Source of the DNA: Phycisphaerales bacterium
Lineage (GTDB): Bacteria > Planctomycetota > Phycisphaerae > Tepidisphaerales > Tepidisphaeraceae
Direction: 5' to 3'
Assembly (NCBI GenBank): GCA_020853095.1
Contig: JADYZN010000043.1
Span: 98,662 to 162,661, forward strand
Length of the DNA stretch: 64,000 bases
Both the position numbers and the translations under genes were made by a program. Below are positions 50,499-58,910 of this stretch, piece after piece. Below the pieces are notes generated by a model. The model was not told where the DNA came from. It saw only the letters and a list, made by a program, of their open reading frames with translations, and made no database searches. Each line of letters opens with the position of its first letter. Positions within the stretch are counted from its first letter, which is position 1.

Positions 50499-50999
50499 AT
50501 GCAAATCGACAAAAATCGCGTTGTCACGTTTGATTACACGTTGACGGATGATCAGGGACAGATGCTGGACAGTTCACGCGGCAAGGAGCCGCTGGTCTAT
50601 CTGCACGGAACCGGCGGGATCATTCCCGGCCTGGAGGCCGCGTTGCAGGGAAAAAATCCCGGCGAGGAGCTTCACGTCAAGCTGGCCCCCGAACAGGCTT
50701 ACGGCTCGCGCGATGAAGCGCTGGTGCGGGCCGTGCCGCGTGACCGCTTTCAGGGCGTGGACAACATACATCCCGGCATGCAGTTTCAGGCCAAAGGCTC
50801 GGCAGGCGAGCGGGTGGTGACGGTGATCAGCCTCGATGAAAAAGAGGTGACGGTGGATGCCAATCATCCACTGGCCGGCGTGACGTTGACGTTCGATGTC
50901 AAGATCGTGGATGTGCGGGCCGCCACCGAGGAAGAACTCTCCCACGGCCACGCCCATGCCCACCCCCATGCCCACGGTTCCGACGATCATCACCACTGA
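50499..50999 (+). CDS. slyD: SlyD-type FKBP peptidyl-prolyl isomerase
   Basis: A 166-residue protein with the SlyD architecture: FKBP strands (VVTFDYTLTDDQGQMLDSS), PLVYLHGTGGIIPGLEAAL, the insert-in-flap chaperone domain (about 75-125), and a metal-binding C-terminal tail of alternating His and Ala (HGHAHAHPHAHGSDDHHH). It accelerates prolyl isomerisation and holds unfolded proteins, and the tail binds Ni2+ or other metals, for example for hydrogenase or urease maturation. ATG 50499 starts the conserved region; the upstream in-frame start at 50415 is unsupported. Confidence 0.93.
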   Translation: MQIDKNRVVTFDYTLTDDQGQMLDSSRGKEPLVYLHGTGGIIPGLEAALQGKNPGEELHVKLAPEQAYGSRDEALVRAVPRDRFQGVDNIHPGMQFQAKGSAGERVVTVISLDEKEVTVDANHPLAGVTLTFDVKIVDVRAATEEELSHGHAHAHPHAHGSDDHHH

Positions 51000-51027
51000 T
51001 CGCAGGACGATTTGATCGTTTTTGGTC

Positions 51028-51837
51028 TTACTGTTTGCTCAACAACCACTCCAGCGACCTTGAAAAAGCGGGGATGGGCGAATCGTGGTTGCCGTCGGGC
51101 ATTTCTTCGTAATAAACGTCGGCGCTGCCGCTCAGGGCGTCGGCCAATTGGCGGGTCGGCTCGTATGGAATGATCAGGTCGGCCGTCCCATGTACCAGCG
51201 ACAGCGGCATGTTCAGTCGATGTCGTTGCGTCCAGGCGGAATGTCGCGCATACAACTGGGGCGACCGTTCAGGCGTCGCTCCATAGCTCATCTCGATCGC
51301 CGTTGCGATCTCGCCTAAAACGGGAATTTGCGCCTCCCGCTCCCTCGCCCAGTGCCAATAGGAAGGCAAATCCGCCGCCGGACAAAGCGCCATCACCCCC
51401 GACCACTGTTCGGGATGTTGCACGGCATAAATCAACGCCGATGTGCCCCCCATCGACCCGCCGCACAAAAACAATTTCCCGGCCGGATGGGTCTGTTTCA
51501 ACCATCCGATCAACCCATGCAAATCATTCACCGCCGCCGGCGACATCCACGCATTGCCCCGCAGGTTCACGGACAATATCCCCAGGCCGGCCGACCGAAG
51601 CGCCGGCAGCCATTGGTCGCGGATGTCCGGCCGGGTCAACAACTGATCCCCGCCGCTCCCGTGACCATGCAGGACCACCGCCCAATCGCATCGCGGCTTG
51701 CCGGGGATCAAAACCCCCCAGTCCGGCTGGCCATCCCAGTCGCTCGTGTAATCCAGCCGCGACACATCATTGCCCGCCTCCGCCGGCGGTGCGGGCCAGG
51801 GGGACAGACGAACCTCCGGCAAAGTCGATTCACTCAT
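51028..51837 (-). CDS. Alpha/beta hydrolase (dienelactone hydrolase/esterase type)
   Basis: A 269-residue protein with the nucleophile elbow CGGSMGGTSALIYAV (Ser), the oxyanion loop VVLHGHGSGGDQL, Asp in LVHGTADLIIPYEPT and His near the end (DGNHDSPIPA), a complete catalytic triad. No signal peptide is obvious. The family contains esterases, peptidases and acyl-CoA hydrolases, and the substrate is unknown. The ATG at 51837 has a -10 hexamer seven bases upstream, so its mRNA may be leaderless. It is divergent from the enolase-superfamily gene. Confidence 0.82.
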   Translation of the reverse strand: MSESTLPEVRLSPWPAPPAEAGNDVSRLDYTSDWDGQPDWGVLIPGKPRCDWAVVLHGHGSGGDQLLTRPDIRDQWLPALRSAGLGILSVNLRGNAWMSPAAVNDLHGLIGWLKQTHPAGKLFLCGGSMGGTSALIYAVQHPEQWSGVMALCPAADLPSYWHWAREREAQIPVLGEIATAIEMSYGATPERSPQLYARHSAWTQRHRLNMPLSLVHGTADLIIPYEPTRQLADALSGSADVYYEEMPDGNHDSPIPAFSRSLEWLLSKQ

Positions 51838-51844
51838 GCAACAG

Positions 51845-51850
51845 ACTATA
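51845..51850 (-). promoter_or_regulatory. -10 hexamer 7 nt before the hydrolase ATG
   Basis: On the minus strand TATAGT (51850-51845) ends seven bases before the ATG at 51837. No Shine-Dalgarno was seen. A plus-strand TATACT lies at 51870-51875 for the divergent gene. Confidence 0.4.
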
Positions 51851-51924
51851 ACCTGTCATTTTCTTGAGTTATACTGATCTGAATCGGCAGAACGGTTTTG
51901 GAATCACGCAATCATTCACCCGAC

Positions 51925-53097
51925 ATGAAAATCGAAACCATCGACTTTTTCTATCTCTCGATCCCCCAGGTTCGGAACATCGGCGATGGCAGCCAGGATT
52001 GCCTCCTGGTCCGAATCCGCGCCGGCCAACAGGTTGGTTGGGGCGAATGCGAAGCCTCGCCGCTGGTCAGCATCGCCAACCTCGTCTGTCCGATGTCCCA
52101 CTCGGCCTGCCGGTCGCCCCTGGATGCGGTTCTTGGCCATCGCATCGATTCCCCGGCCGACATCCATGCCATCAATCACCGGGTTCGCGAGATCGGCCTG
52201 GACATTGCCCAGACCGGCCACACCCTTTCCGGCATCGACATCGCGTTGTGGGATTTGCTGGGCCGCCATCAGGGTCGGCCGGCCCATGAGCTGATTGGTT
52301 ATTCCAAAGCCTATCCCAAGCGCCCATACGCCTCCCAGTTGTTTGGCGACAAACCGCAGGAAACCCTCGAAAAAGGGAAGGCCATGCGACAAGCCGGTTT
52401 CACGGCCGTCAAATTCGGATGGGGACCGTTCGGCCGCGACCTGAAGGCAGACCGTGACCATCTCGCCGCCGCCCGCGAAGGGGTCGGGCCGGATGTTGAG
52501 CTGCTTATCGATGCCGGGACCGTCTGGGTGGACGATGTATCAGAGGCCGCCCGACGCATCGAACAACTGGAGGCCATTCGCGCCGGCTGGCTGGAAGAAC
52601 CCTTCGTCGGCACGGCCGTTCACGCCTATGGCGAACTGGCCGCCCGAAACTCCTCCATCCCGCTGGCCGGCGGCGAAGGGGCCAGCCACCCCGACCTGGC
52701 CCGTCAACTGATCGACTTCGGCGGCATCAAGGTTGTCCAGATCGACACCGGCCGGATCGGCGGCATCACCCCCGCCAAGACCATCGCCGACTATGCCCGC
52801 GCCAAATCCATCCGTTACGTCAACCATACGTTCACCACCCATCTGGCATTGGCCGCCTCCATCGTCCCGTATGCCGGCATGAGCGAGTTTGATCTGTGCG
52901 AATATCCCGTCGAAGCCAGCGAGCTGGCCACCCATTTGACCATCGAGCGGCTTTCCCGTGACAACAACGGACGGGTGCATCTTCCCGATGCTCCGGGGCT
53001 GGGATTGACCCCCAACCTGGCCACGCTCAAAAAATTCCTGAAAAACGTCGAAATTCGTGTGGATGGCAAGACGATCTATTCGACCCCGCCCATCTGA
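51925..53097 (+). CDS. Enolase-superfamily dehydratase/epimerase (mandelate racemase type)
   Basis: A 390-residue protein with the capping domain and the TIM-barrel of the mandelate racemase/muconate lactonizing enzyme family. Metal ligands are visible: Asp in ELLIDAGTVW, Glu in WLEEPF and Glu in AGGEGASH, and acid-base candidates Lys in AVKFGWG, Asp in VQIDTGRIGGIT and His in YVNHTFTTHLA. These enzymes remove the alpha-proton of a carboxylate; the substrate is probably a sugar acid. ATG 51925 (MKIETIDFFYLSIPQ) was preferred over 51898. Confidence 0.85.
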   Translation: MKIETIDFFYLSIPQVRNIGDGSQDCLLVRIRAGQQVGWGECEASPLVSIANLVCPMSHSACRSPLDAVLGHRIDSPADIHAINHRVREIGLDIAQTGHTLSGIDIALWDLLGRHQGRPAHELIGYSKAYPKRPYASQLFGDKPQETLEKGKAMRQAGFTAVKFGWGPFGRDLKADRDHLAAAREGVGPDVELLIDAGTVWVDDVSEAARRIEQLEAIRAGWLEEPFVGTAVHAYGELAARNSSIPLAGGEGASHPDLARQLIDFGGIKVVQIDTGRIGGITPAKTIADYARAKSIRYVNHTFTTHLALAASIVPYAGMSEFDLCEYPVEASELATHLTIERLSRDNNGRVHLPDAPGLGLTPNLATLKKFLKNVEIRVDGKTIYSTPPI

Positions 53098-53158
53098 TGG
53101 GCGTTGCATCGGGCCTGAAAATTGTAGATAAATCCCTGATATTTTTTCGGAGCGTTCC

Positions 53159-54139
53159 GTGACATTAACCCTTGCCGACCTCGCCGCACAGATCAACGCC
53201 CAGGTGATCGGCGATGACACCCAGCAGGTCTCCTCCGCCGCCACGTTGGAAGAGGCCGGCCCGGGGCAGGTCAGTTTCCTGTCCAATCCGCGATACCTCC
53301 CCAAGCTCGCCACCACCCGTGCCACCGCCGTCGTCGCGGCTATGAACATCACCTCCGACCAGGTCACGCTTCTGCGCACCGCCGATCCGTATTACGCCTT
53401 TACCCAGGCGATGGTCATTCTGCACGGCCACCGCCGCCACCCCCACGCCGGCATCCATCCCGGCGCCCACGTCGATCCCACCGCCACCGTCGGCGAAGGT
53501 TCGATCCTCTATCCCGGCGTCTTCGTCGGCCCATCGGCGCGCATCGGCCGGGATTGCATCCTCTATCCCAACGTCGTGGTCTATGACCATTGCGTGATCG
53601 GCGATCGCGTGACCCTGCACGCCGGCACGGTCATCGGGCAGGATGGGTTCGGCTACGCCACCCACAAGGGCATCCACCACAAAATCCCGCAGGTTGGCAA
53701 CGTCATCATCGAGGATGATGTGGAGATCGGCGCCAATTGCGCCATCGAACGCGCCACCCTCGGATCAACGGTCATCGGCCATGGAACCAAGTTCTGCGAC
53801 CTGATCGCCATCGGCCACGGGACCAAGATCGGCCCGCATTGTCTGTTTGTCGCTCAGGTCGGCGTCGCCGGATCGGTCACGGTGGGTCATCACGTCACCA
53901 TGGCCGGCCAGGTCGGCGTCGCAGGCCATCTGAAAATCGGCGACAAAGTCACCATCGGCGCCCAGGCCGGCGTCATCAGCAACCTTGACGACCAGGCCAC
54001 AGTGATGGGCTCGCCGGCCATGCCCGTCTCCCACGGCCGCCGGGTCTACACCTATTTCACCCAGCTCCCGGAACTGGCGGATCGGATCAAGAAGTTGGAA
54101 CAACAAGTCGCCGAACTGGATGCCGCTGAAGGTTCGTAA
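53159..54139 (+). CDS. lpxD: UDP-3-O-acylglucosamine N-acyltransferase LpxD
   Basis: A 326-residue protein starting at GTG 53159. The N-terminal uridine-binding domain (AATLEEAGPGQVSFLSNPRY) is followed by a left-handed beta helix with more than ten hexapeptide repeats (VGPSARIGRDCILYPNVVVY and similar) and the catalytic histidine region HHKIPQVGNVIIEDDVEIG. A C-terminal helix (about 300-320) is as usual. It adds the second 3-hydroxyacyl chain in lipid A synthesis, and its presence implies an outer membrane with lipid A or a relative. It is followed by a sugar dehydrogenase. Confidence 0.95.
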   Translation: MTLTLADLAAQINAQVIGDDTQQVSSAATLEEAGPGQVSFLSNPRYLPKLATTRATAVVAAMNITSDQVTLLRTADPYYAFTQAMVILHGHRRHPHAGIHPGAHVDPTATVGEGSILYPGVFVGPSARIGRDCILYPNVVVYDHCVIGDRVTLHAGTVIGQDGFGYATHKGIHHKIPQVGNVIIEDDVEIGANCAIERATLGSTVIGHGTKFCDLIAIGHGTKIGPHCLFVAQVGVAGSVTVGHHVTMAGQVGVAGHLKIGDKVTIGAQAGVISNLDDQATVMGSPAMPVSHGRRVYTYFTQLPELADRIKKLEQQVAELDAAEGS

Positions 54140-54194
54140 TCCCCGCCATGGGCCGATACAATGCGCCTTCGACATCTTTTGAAATGATTTCTCA

Positions 54195-55367
54195 ATGAAC
54201 AAAATTCGAATCGCCGTTGTTGGACTTGGCCGCCGATCGACGTGGGCGGTGGGCTATCTGGCTTCCGATCCCCGTTTTGAGGTGGTGGCGCTGGTGGACA
54301 CCCTCTCCGCGCGATCGAATACGATCGCAAAACTGTTCAATCTGGCCGACGTTCGCACCTTCAACCGGATCGAAGATTGCCTCAAAGCGGTGGACCTGCA
54401 CGCCATCGCGGTCTTTACACCCGATGGCCATCACGCCGAGGTGGTCATCCCCGCCCTCAAGGCGGGCAAATTCGTCTTCGTCGAAAAACCGCTGGAAATC
54501 ACGCACGACAAATTGGACCAGATCATCGCCGCCGATGCGCAGGCCGGCGGGCGCACCTTTGTCGGGTTCAACCTGCGTTACGCGCCGGTCTATGAAAAGA
54601 TCCACGAGATGATCCGTGCGGGTCGGATCGGCGACATCCTGACCATCCAGGCGGATGAATTTTACGATGGCGGACGCACCTATTTCCGTCGATGGAACCG
54701 CCTGCGGTCGGTGGGTGGGGGGCTTTGGATCACCAAATCCTCCCACGATTTTGACCTGCTCTACTGGATGGCCGGCGCGGCCCCAAAATCCATCCACGCC
54801 ACCGCGTCGCTGAGCTATTACAAGCCCCGTCCTGATGCGGCGATGTATTGCCGCGATTGCCGGTTCAACAACCCCCGTGACTGCCAGGACCGCTGGATTC
54901 CACTGGTGCAAGTCCCCGCCATCGTGGAACTGGATCGGATCACCGAACAGGCCACCGGCCACAAGCCCGACCTGTGCCTGTTTAATTCCGACAAGGACAC
55001 CTTCGACAACGGCATCGCCACGGTCGAATTCGAGAACGACATCCGCGCCACCTACACCGTCAATGTCGTCGCCGGTTTCACCAACCGCCGGATGCGAATC
55101 TCCGGCACGCGCGGCACCATCGACGGCGACCTGGAAAACGCCACCGTCACCGTGACCTATCGCGACCCCACTCGCGTCGAACATTTCAACCTGACCGCCG
55201 AAGGAGGCCACGGCGGCGCCGATGAATTTGTCCTCAGCAATTTCGCCCAATTCGTCGCCGGCCAACCCGCCAAGATCATTCCCCCAACAGAAGCCGCCGT
55301 CGCCGTCCGCATGGGCCTGGCCGCCACGCAATCCTCCGACACCGGCCGGATCGTGTCGATGAAATGA
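54195..55367 (+). CDS. Gfo/Idh/MocA-family NAD(P)-dependent oxidoreductase
   Basis: A 390-residue oxidoreductase. The N-terminal Rossmann fold begins KIRIAVVGLGRRSTWAVGYL, the conserved VFVEKPLEIT carries the catalytic lysine (EKP motif), and FVGFNLRYAPVYEKI, GGGLWITKSSHDFDLLYWM (H-D motif) and the C-terminal beta sheet follow. Substrates are sugars or inositols in carbohydrate metabolism. A cysteine-rich segment CRDCRFNNPRDCQDRW at about 218-235 is an insertion that looks like a metal-binding knuckle; its presence is atypical. It starts 55 bp after lpxD. Confidence 0.88.
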   Translation: MNKIRIAVVGLGRRSTWAVGYLASDPRFEVVALVDTLSARSNTIAKLFNLADVRTFNRIEDCLKAVDLHAIAVFTPDGHHAEVVIPALKAGKFVFVEKPLEITHDKLDQIIAADAQAGGRTFVGFNLRYAPVYEKIHEMIRAGRIGDILTIQADEFYDGGRTYFRRWNRLRSVGGGLWITKSSHDFDLLYWMAGAAPKSIHATASLSYYKPRPDAAMYCRDCRFNNPRDCQDRWIPLVQVPAIVELDRITEQATGHKPDLCLFNSDKDTFDNGIATVEFENDIRATYTVNVVAGFTNRRMRISGTRGTIDGDLENATVTVTYRDPTRVEHFNLTAEGGHGGADEFVLSNFAQFVAGQPAKIIPPTEAAVAVRMGLAATQSSDTGRIVSMK

Positions 55368-55468
55368 GAGAGCTTTCTATAACCTTTTTTACAAAATCCT
55401 GCTTCCTAAATTACCCACAGTCCTTAAGTTAAATCCTTCATTTTTGACCAAAATAGGCAAAAATTTTC

Positions 55469-55498
55469 TTGACGATGGCTGAACTCGCTTTGTACAAT
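55469..55498 (+). promoter_or_regulatory. Promoter of the PEP-CTERM gene at 55.6 kb
   Basis: -35 TTGACG (55469-55474), an 18-bp spacer and -10 TACAAT (55493-55498) lie about 120 bp before the ATG, giving a leader of about 110 nt that carries the stem-loop at 55537-55573. Confidence 0.65.
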
Positions 55499-55536
55499 GG
55501 ATGAGTCAGGTCTGTAGCTGTTGTCCATCACATTTA

Positions 55537-55573
55537 ATTTGAACCCTTCGGGTCGGCGGCGGAGGGTTCAAAT
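55537..55573 (+). promoter_or_regulatory. Stem-loop in the leader of the PEP-CTERM gene
   Basis: ATTTGAACCCT (55537-55547) and AGGGTTCAAAT (55563-55573) form a perfect 11-bp stem around a 15-nt GC-rich loop. It lies about 35 nt before the GGAGG box and ATG 55618. It may stabilise the mRNA or act as a binding site; no known riboswitch is matched. Confidence 0.6.
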
Positions 55574-55617
55574 AGATTTCAAATCCGTCGAGAGGATTTT
55601 ATTTCGGAGGGTAGAGC

Positions 55618-56271
55618 ATGCGTGCATTTCAGATTGGCGGCTTTTTGGCCGCGGGATTGATTCTGGCCCCCATGGCATCCGCCTTGCAGGTGTCCGACAC
55701 CCAGCCTTTTAACGTACAGGTTCCCACCAGCAACCAGTTGGTTCCCGTGGCCCAGTTTGATGACATGGGGGGCACCCGCACGCTCACCTCTATCACGCTG
55801 GAACTCAACAGCACCATCGGAGCCAACACCACCGGTGAAAACGATTCGAACACATCCGGTTCGTTGACCATGAATCTCTCCGGCAACGCCACCGCCGATC
55901 TGTTTGCCCTGAGCACCGCCTCCATCGTCAACACGTCGGCCGGTCCGGTGTCCGTGGCCGCAACCGATGGGATTACTGGTTCAGGCCCGGATTTTCATAA
56001 TTTCGGAGCGGTTTCCGGAAATGATTTTGATTCCGATACCATCGTTAGCGGCTTTGCATCATTTATCGGCCTGGGCACTATCGACGTGTCGGTGGATGCC
56101 AACGGCGGCTTCAACATCAGTGGCGTGAGCAACAGCACTTTGCAGGTATCCAACTTCAACGCCAGTGGAACCGTGACGGTGATCTACGAGTACACGCAGG
56201 TTCCTGAACCCTCGGCCCTGTCGCTGCTGGCATTGGGCGGGCTGGCCATGCTGCGGCGGCGCCGTCGATAA
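55618..56271 (+). CDS. PEP-CTERM sorted secreted protein
   Basis: A 217-residue precursor. A signal peptide (GGFLAAGLILAPMASA) is followed by a Thr/Ser/Asn-rich beta domain (TLTSITLELNSTIGANTTGE, TLQVSNFNASGTVTVIYEYT) that resembles the choice-of-anchor E type of secreted domain, and a C-terminal exosortase signal VPEPSALSLLALGGLAMLRR ending in RRRR. After export it is likely cut at VPEP and retained in the surface matrix. A GGAGG box near 55605 precedes the ATG. No regulator is adjacent here, unlike the other two PEP-CTERM genes. Confidence 0.85.
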   Translation: MRAFQIGGFLAAGLILAPMASALQVSDTQPFNVQVPTSNQLVPVAQFDDMGGTRTLTSITLELNSTIGANTTGENDSNTSGSLTMNLSGNATADLFALSTASIVNTSAGPVSVAATDGITGSGPDFHNFGAVSGNDFDSDTIVSGFASFIGLGTIDVSVDANGGFNISGVSNSTLQVSNFNASGTVTVIYEYTQVPEPSALSLLALGGLAMLRRRRR

Positions 56272-56322
56272 TTCGGCTGGTCGCGGCCGGCATCGGTGAA
56301 TGGGTTCCATCGCGGGCGATGG

Positions 56323-56328
56323 TACAAT
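56323..56328 (+). promoter_or_regulatory. -10 hexamer 6 nt before the acetyltransferase ATG
   Basis: TACAAT ends six bases before ATG 56335. There is no Shine-Dalgarno and no clear -35, which suggests a leaderless transcript. Confidence 0.4.
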
Positions 56329-56334
56329 CTTCCC

Positions 56335-56841
56335 ATGGAACCCCTGTTTGAATTGGGCATCGGCCAAGTGATGCTGCGGCCGTATGATGCCCGCAATGAT
56401 GCTCATTCCATCGCCCGGATCGTCGGCCAAATCTGGCACGGCGGGGGGGATGCATTGATGGAGGGACGATTCGGCCTCATCGCGGACAAACCCTGGGGTC
56501 ATTGGCAATCTCAATCCATCCTGAACTATCTGGCCGCTCCCGATTGCCGGGCATTTGTGGCCGTTGAATCAAATGAGATGGTCGGATTTTGTTCTTACGT
56601 GCTGGATATTCAGCGCCGATTGGGGACGGTGGGATACAACGGCGTGTCTCCGGAGCATCAGGGCCGCCGGATCGGTTCGGCGATGATCTCTTTTGTTATG
56701 GACCAATTCCACAAGGCCGGCATGGAATACGCCGCCGTCCTCGTCGCCACCAACCCCCAGCACGCTCCGGCCCGTCGAGTCTACGAAAACCACGGCTTTG
56801 AACCCCTGATGGGGCTGGATTACAGGGTGCGGAAGTTGTAA
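56335..56841 (+). CDS. GNAT-family acetyltransferase
   Basis: A 168-residue GNAT protein. The acetyl-CoA loop is NGVSPEHQGRRIGSAMISFV (Q-G-R-R-I-G), and AVLVATNPQHAPARRVYENHGFEPL is the usual C-terminal motif. The N-terminal MEPLFELGIGQVMLRPYD begins the fold, so ATG 56335 was chosen over the frame opening at 56296. The acceptor is not predictable. It lies 64 bp after the PEP-CTERM gene but has its own -10 element. Confidence 0.82.
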   Translation: MEPLFELGIGQVMLRPYDARNDAHSIARIVGQIWHGGGDALMEGRFGLIADKPWGHWQSQSILNYLAAPDCRAFVAVESNEMVGFCSYVLDIQRRLGTVGYNGVSPEHQGRRIGSAMISFVMDQFHKAGMEYAAVLVATNPQHAPARRVYENHGFEPLMGLDYRVRKL

Positions 56842-56942
56842 TAGGCTGTTTCGTAATGAAAACTCGTCTATTTCACTCACTAGGAGGCAATCTTCGAACT
56901 GGGGTTCTTGGCTTTGGTGGGCCGTTTGGATAGTCTACGCGC

Positions 56943-58910
56943 TTGCCATTAGCCACACTGACCAACATCGAAAAATCGTTCGGCGACCGGGTTTTGCTCG
57001 ATCGGGCCAATCTCAACATTGAGAAGGGGGAACGCATCGGCCTGATCGGGGCCAATGGGAGCGGGAAGACCACGATCTTCCGGCTGCTGGTCGGCCAGAT
57101 GCAGGCCGAAGCGGGCGTGGCGGCGGTTTCGCGATCAACCACGGTGGGTTATCTGTCACAGGACCCGGTCCTCGATCCGGCCAATTCGGTGATGGATGAG
57201 GCCGAGCTGGCGTTCGCCGAATTGCACGACTTGTCCCATCGGTTGCGCGACCTGGAACACGCGATGGCGGAGGTTGTCGGCGAGGAGCTGGACAAAGTCC
57301 TCCATCAGTACCAGACTGTTCAGCATGAATTTGAACTGGCCGGGGGATACGCCTGGCGGCATCGGCTGGAGGCCACGCTCGAAGGGGTGGGCCTGCTCTC
57401 TTCCACCTGGGAACAGAACGTCTCCACTCTTTCGGGCGGCCAACGCTCGCGGTTGGCGCTGGCCAAGCTGCTGATCAGTCCGCCGGATGTGCTGCTGCTG
57501 GATGAGCCGACCAACCATCTGGACCTGGCGGCCATCGAATGGCTGGAAAAGTACCTGGCCGATTTTCGCGGCGCGGTGGTGCTGATCAGCCACGACCGGT
57601 TTCTGCTGGATCGGCTGGCCACCCGCATCGTCTGGCTGACGCAGTGCCGATTGCAAAGCTATCCGGGCAATTATTCGGCCTTCGTGCAGCAACGGCAGTT
57701 GCAGGAATTGACCCAGGAAAGGCAATACGCCCAGCAGCGGGCGGATATTGAAAAACAGCAGGAATACATCCGCCGATTCAAGGCCGGCCAGCGTGCCCGC
57801 CAGGCGGCCGGAAGGGAAAAACGGCTCGACCGGCTGCTGCGAAGCGATGCGGTGGTGAAACAAGTCGCCGCCGGCCGGCACATTCATCTGTCGTTGGAAA
57901 CCGAAAAGCGGGCCGGCGACCAGGTGCTCACGGTGCGCGAATTGTCCAAACAATACGATGACCGCCGGTTGTGGCAGAACATCGGTTTTCAACTGGTTCG
58001 CGGCCAGCGGGTGGGGATCATCGGACCCAATGGTTCGGGCAAGACCACGTTGCTGGAGGTGCTGATCGGCCGACGCGATGCGGATGAGGGGTTGATCAAA
58101 TGGGGGGCGAACCTTCAGATCGGTTATTACGACCAGAAGCTGGAGGATTTCGATCCCGAGCAGTCCATCCTGCAGACCGTCGCCGAGGATCGGCCGACGA
58201 TGCGCGAACAGGAGCTGCGCGAGGCGCTGGCGGTCATGCTGTTCAGCGGTGATGACGTGGACAAGCCGATGGGCCTGCTCAGCGGCGGAGAACGCGCCCG
58301 CGTGGCGCTGGCCCAGCTCCTGCTCGACCGTCCCAACGTCCTGCTGCTGGATGAACCGACCAATCACCTGGACATCGCCTCGTGCGAGGCGCTGGAAAAT
58401 GCCCTGCGGCAATTCAACGGCACGCTGCTGTGCGTCAGCCACGACCGCTATTTTCTCAACCGCACGGCGGATCGACTGTTGATCCTGCAACCGCCGGGGA
58501 TCGTCGATTTCGACGGCACATACAGCCAGTGGGCCGCCCGGCAGCAATCCCCGCCGGCCGACAAACCCGCTCCAGCCAAATCATTCGCCGCCAAACCCGC
58601 GGCCACCAAGCCCACGGTCTCCAAACCCACGGCCACCAAGCCCGCTTCCAATCGAAAATCCCAGCCTGTGGTGGCCAAGTCGCAGCGCAAGGACAACCCC
58701 TACCTTCGTCCATTCGGTCGGCTTTCAATGGCGGAACTCGAACAGCGGATCAGCGACACCGAAGTCGCCATCTCCGAGGCCCAGTCGCAACTGGCCGATG
58801 CCGAGGTTTTCAAAAACCCCGCCCGCGCCAGGGAAGTTCAAGACAGTTACGACACCTTGAGCCAGCAACTCGAACAACTCGAAACCGAATATTACGACCG
58901 CGAACAATGA
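56943..58910 (+). CDS. uup: ABC-F subfamily ATPase (Uup type)
   Basis: A 655-residue cytosolic protein with two ATPase domains and no membrane segments. Domain 1: IGLIGANGSGKTTIFRLLVG, LSGGQRSRLALAKLL, DVLLLDEPTNHLDLAAIEWL. Domain 2: VGIIGPNGSGKTTLLEVLIG, LLSGGERARVALAQLLLD, NVLLLDEPTNHLDIASCEAL. The interdomain linker is helical (about 230-310). A C-terminal Ala/Lys/Pro/Thr-rich linker (AAKPAATKPTVSKPTATKPA) leads to a coiled coil, as in Uup. ABC-F proteins act on ribosomes or, for Uup, on branched DNA. The start is TTG at 56943. Confidence 0.9.
   Translation: MPLATLTNIEKSFGDRVLLDRANLNIEKGERIGLIGANGSGKTTIFRLLVGQMQAEAGVAAVSRSTTVGYLSQDPVLDPANSVMDEAELAFAELHDLSHRLRDLEHAMAEVVGEELDKVLHQYQTVQHEFELAGGYAWRHRLEATLEGVGLLSSTWEQNVSTLSGGQRSRLALAKLLISPPDVLLLDEPTNHLDLAAIEWLEKYLADFRGAVVLISHDRFLLDRLATRIVWLTQCRLQSYPGNYSAFVQQRQLQELTQERQYAQQRADIEKQQEYIRRFKAGQRARQAAGREKRLDRLLRSDAVVKQVAAGRHIHLSLETEKRAGDQVLTVRELSKQYDDRRLWQNIGFQLVRGQRVGIIGPNGSGKTTLLEVLIGRRDADEGLIKWGANLQIGYYDQKLEDFDPEQSILQTVAEDRPTMREQELREALAVMLFSGDDVDKPMGLLSGGERARVALAQLLLDRPNVLLLDEPTNHLDIASCEALENALRQFNGTLLCVSHDRYFLNRTADRLLILQPPGIVDFDGTYSQWAARQQSPPADKPAPAKSFAAKPAATKPTVSKPTATKPASNRKSQPVVAKSQRKDNPYLRPFGRLSMAELEQRISDTEVAISEAQSQLADAEVFKNPARAREVQDSYDTLSQQLEQLETEYYDREQ

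Noticed and set aside
57156-58547. 463-codon minus-strand frame opposite the ABC-F gene
   Set aside because: Antisense of two duplicated ATPase domains; no start signal or family motif.
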